From: Emydura subglobosa
Taxonomy: Eukaryota; Chordata; Testudines; Chelidae
Length of the DNA stretch: 64,000 nucleotides
Reading direction: 5' to 3'
Assembly: GCA_007922225.1 (NCBI GenBank)
Contig: ML680053.1
Location: forward strand, 19,144,694 to 19,208,693
In this document: one piece after another, positions 58,170-64,000 of the stretch
How positions within the stretch are numbered: position 1 is the first letter of the stretch
How the letters are laid out: each line of letters starts with the position of its first letter
The notes under the pieces: model-generated
Database searches by the model: none
Told to the model about the DNA's origin: nothing
Seen by the model: the letters and a program-made list of their open reading frames with translations, nothing else
Position numbers and translations under genes: made by a program

Positions 58170-58510
58170 GCCCTGCTGAAAAGTTCCAGAGGGATAGCTG
58201 TGTTAGTCTGTATACAGCAAAAACAACGAGAGTCCTGTAGCACTTTAAAGACTAACAAATTTAATTTCTGCAGGCATAAGCTTTCGTGGGCTGTAACCCA
58301 CTTCATCAGATGCAAGAAATAGAAATCAGAGAGGAGGTATATATACATCCAAGGGTGAGGAACAACAACGGGGAAGGTAGGTATAAGCAAAGTCCATTCA
58401 GTTAGAGTAGTTGAGGCCTATTCACAACCATTGATTAGGAGGTGAGAATGTGAGAACAATGACAATTACTTCTGGTAATGAGAGAACCATTCCAAGTCCC
58501 TATTTATACG
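58170..58510 (-). mobile_element. Penelope-like element 3' region (second subfamily)
   Basis: 'gagggatagctgtgttagtctgtatacagc' leads into 'caacgagagtcctgtagcac', 'tttaaagactaacaaattta' and 'cataagctttcgtgggctgtaacccacttcatcagatgc'. The copy at 29228-29425 shares the core. The continuation ('ttactctggtaatgaga.accattccaagtccctattt') resembles the UTR of reptile Penelope elements. No coding part remains. Confidence 0.6.
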
Positions 58511-58591
58511 ATGGAATTTCTTTTATTTCAGTTTATTTTACTAAAATCTTAGAAAATTGCACACAAAAGCTATGTTAAAAAGACATTATTA

Positions 58592-58594
58592 AGG

Positions 58595-58636
<42 letters not shown>

Positions 58637-58640
58637 CCTA
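58592..58640. repeat. (TA)n microsatellite flanked by inverted arms
   Basis: About 36 bp of pure AT/TA alternation (58600-58635) is bordered by AGGTTAT on the left (58592-58598) and ATAACCT on the right (58633-58639). The whole is one nearly perfect hairpin-forming palindrome. Confidence 0.9.
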
Positions 58641-58694
58641 AACATTATTTAGGTTGCCAAATGAAGCACTGAAGTTAGGAAATGTCAGAATTAA

Positions 58695-59440
58695 AGTTAC
58701 AAGGTGGGTGAGGTAATATCTTTAATTGGATCAACTTCTGTTGGTGAGAGAGAAGCTTCCAAGCTTAGGCATAGCTCTTATTTAGGTCTGGAAAATTTAG
58801 TCAGTATCACAGCTAAATACAACATGAAACAGATTGTTTAGCATATGTAAAGACATATTTCAAGGGACTATTCAAGGTAAAGTGGCCAGTTAACACCTCT
58901 CCAGTCTTAGGGAGAGAAGGAGAGAGAAGAAAAGGTAGAGACAAGCTGGTGTGGGGTGCAAGGTTCAGTGGGTTGTAGTTTGTTCTAATAAACCATCAAT
59001 GCAGTACCTCTATTCAGTCCATGGTTTTTAGTATAATATGGTGCTTTTGTCTTTTCTTATTTTTCTGTGAGTGTTCATTCAAGAGCATAGTGATTGTCTG
59101 GTTTCACCCACGTTATTGTTATTCGGGCATTTAATGGACTGGATTAAAAATACCATATGTTGTGATAGGCATGTGTAGGACCCATGGATCTTGAAAGTTG
59201 TGTTGTAGGGAGTGTTAATCATTGTAGATTTTGCATCTGTTATGGCAGGATCTGGTGTTGCTTTGAGTTGGTGTGTCCTGATCTTTGGGGGGATTGCTTC
59301 TGATGATAATCTTGGAGAGACGGAGGCATTGTTTGAAGGCCAGAAGAGTTCAGGACAGATTTATTTCAGGACATGGTCCCCATTGAATATGATATCCTGT
59401 ATGATTTTTATTGTGGAATTGTAAGTGACAACTAGGGATG
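58695..59440 (-). pseudogene. Penelope-like element: linker, GIY-YIG region and 3' end
   Basis: Read on the minus strand: a linker with the reverse complement of an 'RxxxC' Cys motif at about 59230-59260, and 'ACLQTMPPSLQDYHQKQS'-like sequence across 59280-59340. A GIY-YIG-type segment at 59155-59040 parallels 43250-43140 base by base ('ctggtttcacccacgttatt'). The 3' end at 58870-58695 has 'ggtgaggtaatatctttaattgg'. Frameshifts are frequent, and there is no reverse transcriptase. Its alignment with the element at 42.9-43.3 kb supports both calls. Confidence 0.7.
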
Positions 59441-59479
59441 TGCAGTCCATTATACAGATCCTAAGCTTTTCAATGTAGG

Positions 59480-59605
59480 CACCCAAAATCAGTGGATGCT
59501 TTTGACCTTCTGTGCCTCAATTCCCCATCTGTAAAGTGGGGATAATACTATATCCTCATTTCACTGGAATGTTAACAAAATAAACTGATTAATATTTGAG
59601 AAGAA
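59480..59605 (+). repeat. MIR/L2-type SINE fragment
   Basis: 'accttctgtgcctcaattcccc' followed by 'atctgtaaagtggggataata' is the MIR core on the + strand. Confidence 0.85.
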
Positions 59606-62029
59606 CTCAGATACTGTAGTGAGTGTGTGTGCGGGAGAGGCGTAATGTATCTTGTATGGTGAAATTGGTTGCAACATAACTGTGTGGGGTTGCTACAATG
59701 TTGTTGTAGTGAGATATAAGGAAGTATGAGGCTATTTTTGCATACTTTTCAATTACTTTTGTCATAAACTCAGTTTGATATTAAAACCATTGAACAACCA
59801 AAGCCGAGATCTCATACACCCTGATTTTAGTCAGTCTTCCTTTGTTGTTCAATTAGTTGAAGAACACAGAGCACTTAAATCTAAAAATAGGATCACTGAA
59901 AAAGTCAAGAATAGAAAGGCTTTTATACTCTCTTGGTCTCTCAGCTAATTCATTTCCACATTTGACAGGTTCTTATTAGAGACTTGCTCTTCACTACTAT
60001 ATTTAAGGATCTGTCATTGTTTCCATTTTGAGTTTCTATTTTCAAAAGATTTATAGCACAGTTATTTTTTTTTTTTTAAAAGAAGTGAATTAAAACTGGG
60101 CAAGAAGGTTCTGGGTCAATAGGTGAAATTTTACCCAATTTAAAAAACAAACAAACAGATTTTGGTCATTTATGTCACTTTTTTACAAAATATATTTGTG
60201 TGATTTTATACTGTAGAGGAATAATAGCCTCTCTCTAGTTAAAGTTGCCACCAGCTTCCATTACAAAGCTATTTTAGTCCCCTATAACTTTAAGGTGCAA
60301 TACTGGTTTCGGCTGAAAATTGCCATATTTACTGTGAAGGCAAAGGAGTATGATTCTGCAGTCTGTGGAAATTTCACAAAACTGTTTTGTAGTTACAAGC
60401 CATTAAACCGTTAACCTCGATGTACAATTTTGACTTTTGTCTAGAGTTTCCTAAGTTCCCTCTAGCTCAAAACTGCTCATCACCACCCCTTCATGTTTTC
60501 TATATGCAGCACTTAGGGTTTCTTGAAAAAGTATGTGCCAACTATATGGGAAGAAAATAGGTTGTAAATAAGTAGGGTTGTCAGCAAGTTTTTTTGAAGA
60601 TAGTTTTGGGATCCAATCCTGCTTCCATTGATTTTAGTCTAAGTTATGGCCCAGTCCTCTGATAACAGTGAAATTTGGGCTGATGGCTTCAAGGAATGTC
60701 TTATTGTAGCCTCTTAAGGCTTCTTCTCATCAGTGCATGGTCTTACTTTTCCACTGGGTTAGATATTCCCTGCTTTGTTTCCTGCCTCCACTTTTTTCTT
60801 AATTCTTGGATAACAAACAAAAACAATCCTACAGCTCCCTAGAGAAGATAAAGTTGAGGAACTCGATAATTCTAAGCTGCAAATTGTCTCAAACTACTTG
60901 CTCTGTTGTGCTATGTACACTTCCATTTTCTACCTTCTCATCTCGAGCTAATTATCCGTTGAGCTAACAGTTGATAAATACTGATTCTAACTATGGTTCA
61001 TTTACTGCAGTTGCTATAAATGGTTACCTGAGTTCCTGTATGTGAGCCACATAGGCAAAACTTGAACAAGTCATTAGTTGCTGAAAGGCTTTCCTTTGCT
61101 TAAGACCCCCTAGACTATGACTCTCAGCTTAATTTGTCTTTAATAGAAACTACATCTAAAATTCTTGGGAATTTAAGCATCTAAGTACATGCTACCAACT
61201 GATCCCCCACCCCCCATTCCCCAATGATACTTTAATGATCATAAAGTAGCGAAGAGAGAAGATTCTGAGGACATTTAGAAAGAGGCACTTCATGACAGAA
61301 ATTCTTATCTTCCTTGGGGAGTTATGCAGTCACTTCTTTTTACTTTTTGCATAAATCATGGTCTAATTTAGCTGTAGCTTGCTCATAATGGGAATTAGAA
61401 ATCCAGTTATAAAGTAGAGAAGGGACATAATGATAACCTTGACTATATGATAAAAACAAATAGCAAGATCATCTCTTAGCAAAATAGGATCTTTGTTCAA
61501 GAACAATGCTCTTGTGTTATATTAAACTGGTTAAAAAAGTAGATCATGTAATTTTTTTTCTGTGCTGTTAAACAACTCTTATTCTGATAGGAAAATCTCA
61601 ATTCTCTTACTTCATAAGGGAGAGTGAAAACAGGAAAAATGTGCAATCTGGTCAAGTTTATTTAGTATAATACCCCTACATTGAAGCCACCCCTTCATTC
61701 AAGCCATTTACTGTCATTACAAGAGTTAGTTCCAGGATATATATTGCCAGACAGACATAAAAGGAAGATAAAGAAAAAGAGGGAGGAACAATTAACTGAA
61801 CTCCATCTTTATGTTGCTGGCATTTGAGTTCCTTTAATCCTCATCTCTCTCTCCTCCTCTTGGACTTACTTCTAGACAGAATCTCTGTGATGTTGAAGGG
61901 ACTAGCTTATCCAGTTAGCTCTTCATATCCTCTGACACTCGGTACTTCTTCAGAAACAATGCCAGGCCATTGTAATGTTCTTCATTCATAAACAGTGCCA
62001 GAGTACAATCTTTACTTTAAATCCAGGAC

Positions 62030-62310
62030 ACAGAGCCCTAGCAATCTAATAGATGAAGCACTGGACCAAGACCCAACAGTTCTGGACTTTGTTTCCAGTT
62101 CTGACACTGATCTGTTGTGTGATGTTGGGCAAGTTGCTGACCTCTCTGTGCTTCTGTTTCTCTGCCTGCCTTCTCTTGTCTATTTAGATTGTAAGGTCTT
62201 TAGGGTAGGGACTGTGTCTCGCTATCTGTTTGCACAGTGCCTAGCACAACAGGGCCTTGGTCTCATTTGGGGCCTATAGTTACAACATTAATGCAAATAA
62301 TAATAATAGT
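62030..62310 (+). repeat. Nearly complete MIR/CORE-SINE
   Basis: A tRNA-like head ('gatgaagcactggaccaaga' to 'tttgtttccagttctgacac') is followed by the core ('tgatgttgggcaagttgctgacctctctgtgcttctg'). An L2-type tail follows ('agattgtaaggtctttagggtagggactgtgtctc', 'cacagtgcctagcacaacagggcc') and ends in a (TAA)-rich tract at about 62296-62310. About 280 bp, the most complete SINE in the window. Confidence 0.88.
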
Positions 62311-64000
62311 ACCCACACACAGAGTGAGGTGTTTGTGGTGCAAAAATGATTTAAAGTCTATAGAATTTGGTTTCTTAATTAAGAAGCAAAGAAGATAATT
62401 AGAAAAAAAAAGTCCCAGAGAAGGAAGGACAGTCCCACAAACTAAGATTAGGGGAGGGGCGTCCTGTGAATCTTCTGAGAGAGTATATAGGTTTCAGGAA
62501 TATCCATCTAGTTATGGCATGGGGTACATCATTTAAGGTTTTTTTTCAAACTTCGCTTACCATCTCTTCATGCCAAAGCACTCAGTGTCCAGTGCCGAAT
62601 TGGAGACTACAACACAAAGGCCTGAACATATATGGCAGTTTAACACACGGGCTGCAAAATTAATTCTGCAACAGGGAAGCCCTTTCCAGAGGCAATTCTG
62701 ATTTGACATAAATGTAACATGGCTGATATGTCCCTTGCATCACAGCAACACCTACAGCACCAGGAATTATTGAGCTTTATTGTAGATGTGAAGCTATTTC
62801 TAGATTTAGAGTCACCGAACCTTTGGGTTAAGATATGGGTTAAAGATGTTGTTAATTTGGCACCCTCTACTGTTATATACTCTGTCATTCTCTTGTCCAT
62901 CCAACTTGAAAATTCACAGAACATCAGGTTTTGCATGCTAATTACTCCAAGTAAAAATGGATAGTTTTGTGCTGCTCTCTGAAAAGCTTCAGTATGCTTT
63001 GTAGAAAACTTAATTTAAAAAAATAGACTTCAGGTACATGATATTAAGAAAAAAAGGTGTGTTTGAAAGTAGCTCCTCCACGGAATTGGTAAAGGGATAG
63101 ACAGACTTTGATCTGTAGGTCATTTTACTCTAATCTCACAAACGTCAAATGGAGTCAAAAGATAGTGATCCTTTGAACGCTGAGCTTTTGCAAAATGAGT
63201 GTTGAGGTCTCAGTCCAATATCTAGTGAACAGGTTTTGAAATTGCACAAACCACAATTACATTTGCCACTAATTTGACACCCTATTGACATTCTCAGCTG
63301 CCTGGCCTTCTAAGTATTTAATGGGATTGAATGAGCTTGCACATGCCTTTCACATCTAGAGGGCGGTTGGTACCTAAAGGTTAGGGCAGAGGGACATTGG
63401 TGAGTCTTGCACTTAAACTATCTGTTTGTATTGTGGATTGAGAATATCAGTGTCTGTGGATGTCAATCCCATAGTTTTCACAAGCATAAATGCACTTAAC
63501 TTTTAAAGGGATGAGTTAATTTAAACATCACATATGTGCCTGAAAGGTTTGTACCTATTTTTGTTATAAGCAGAAACTAAGATTATTGTAGCTGCGATAG
63601 ATATTTTTTAATTTATAGTTTATTTTATGCATTTGATAGGATTTCATAAATCATCAGTTTCTCATATTTATTAATTGTCCATTGTATTGCTGGTGTCAGG
63701 CACTATCATGATGACATCAGTCTCGTACCCTGCCCTGATCAATATAAATGTTTATGCAACTTGCACACACTGTGGGTGGATCAGACGCTTCTGCATTTAA
63801 GTCAAAGATAAAACTCCCATTAATGTCAATGGGCCTGGATTTTGCTCTGTTACCTAAGACCCTTCTGTTTTGCATGTTCCTTTCAATATTTGTCATTAGA
63901 GAGCTCTTTTGCTACTGCTCATAAAACAAATGAGAGACAATTGTATAAATGCTAGAGGGAAAGAAATCCTATTTTTAAAGAGTATATGCAACTGCCTTCC

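Larger units (their letters stand above)
51617..64000 (+). other. CNTN6: CNTN6 intron downstream of the last visible exon (partial)
   Basis: At least 12.4 kb with no further contactin exon found. Nothing recognisable lies in 51617-53137, 53217-55683, 55756-57078, 59606-62029 or 62311-64000 apart from A/T tracts. The repeats in between are listed separately. Confidence 0.85.

Noticed and set aside
61995..62279. 94-codon frame with a hydrophobic C-terminus
   Set aside because: It overlaps the MIR element almost entirely; the translation is that of the SINE.

Overview
The window is vertebrate nuclear DNA, most likely from a turtle. It has low coding density, canonical GT-AG exons separated by kilobases of intron, and introns full of CR1 retrotransposons, Penelope-like elements, hAT-type miniature transposons, MIR/L2 relics and endogenous-retrovirus LTRs. 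That repeat mix is typical of turtles. The assignment rests on recognising the families by eye, and a crocodilian or other archosauromorph is the main alternative.

The only host gene I can support is CNTN6 (contactin-6, NB-3), on the + strand. Five internal coding exons are present: 10144-10246, 36524-36705, 46347-46483, 48741-48870 and 51466-51616. They join in one open frame of about 234 codons (703 bp) and encode Ig domain 3, Ig domain 4 and the first half of Ig domain 5 of a GPI-anchored neuronal adhesion protein. The 5' exons (signal peptide, Ig1-2) and the 3' exons (rest of Ig5, Ig6, fibronectin repeats, GPI signal) lie outside the window. The internal introns are about 26.3, 9.6, 2.3 and 2.6 kb. 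The flanking introns run off both ends (at least 10.1 and 12.4 kb).

Layout by region: 1-10.1 kb is upstream intron with two LTR-like sequences, an old + strand CR1, SINE relics and a minus-strand CR1 end. 10.2-36.5 kb is a large repeat-rich intron. It holds a hAT miniature element with an exact 8-bp target duplication, several LTR or retrovirus relics around 12-23 kb, a CR1 split by a solo LTR (23.3-25.3 kb), an L2 split by a CR1 (25.3-26.7 kb), a cluster of MITEs (28.1-33.2 kb) and a compound microsatellite (35.1 kb). 36.7-46.3 kb contains a Penelope-like element broken up by a CR1, a GC-rich block and an LTR. 46.5-51.5 kb is exon-dense CNTN6 with short, repeat-poor introns. 51.6-64 kb is downstream intron with two more Penelope-like fragments, an unassigned GC-rich ORF of 208 codons and a nearly complete MIR.

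I looked for an undescribed gene system on both strands and did not find a convincing one. Almost every longer ORF outside the exons is a decayed transposon fragment or lies in low-complexity sequence. The most informative non-genic observations are the nested insertions with visible target duplications, the head-to-head Penelope fragments, a 26-bp perfect palindrome inside a MITE, and the 208-codon ORF at 57.1-57.7 kb, which I cannot assign.
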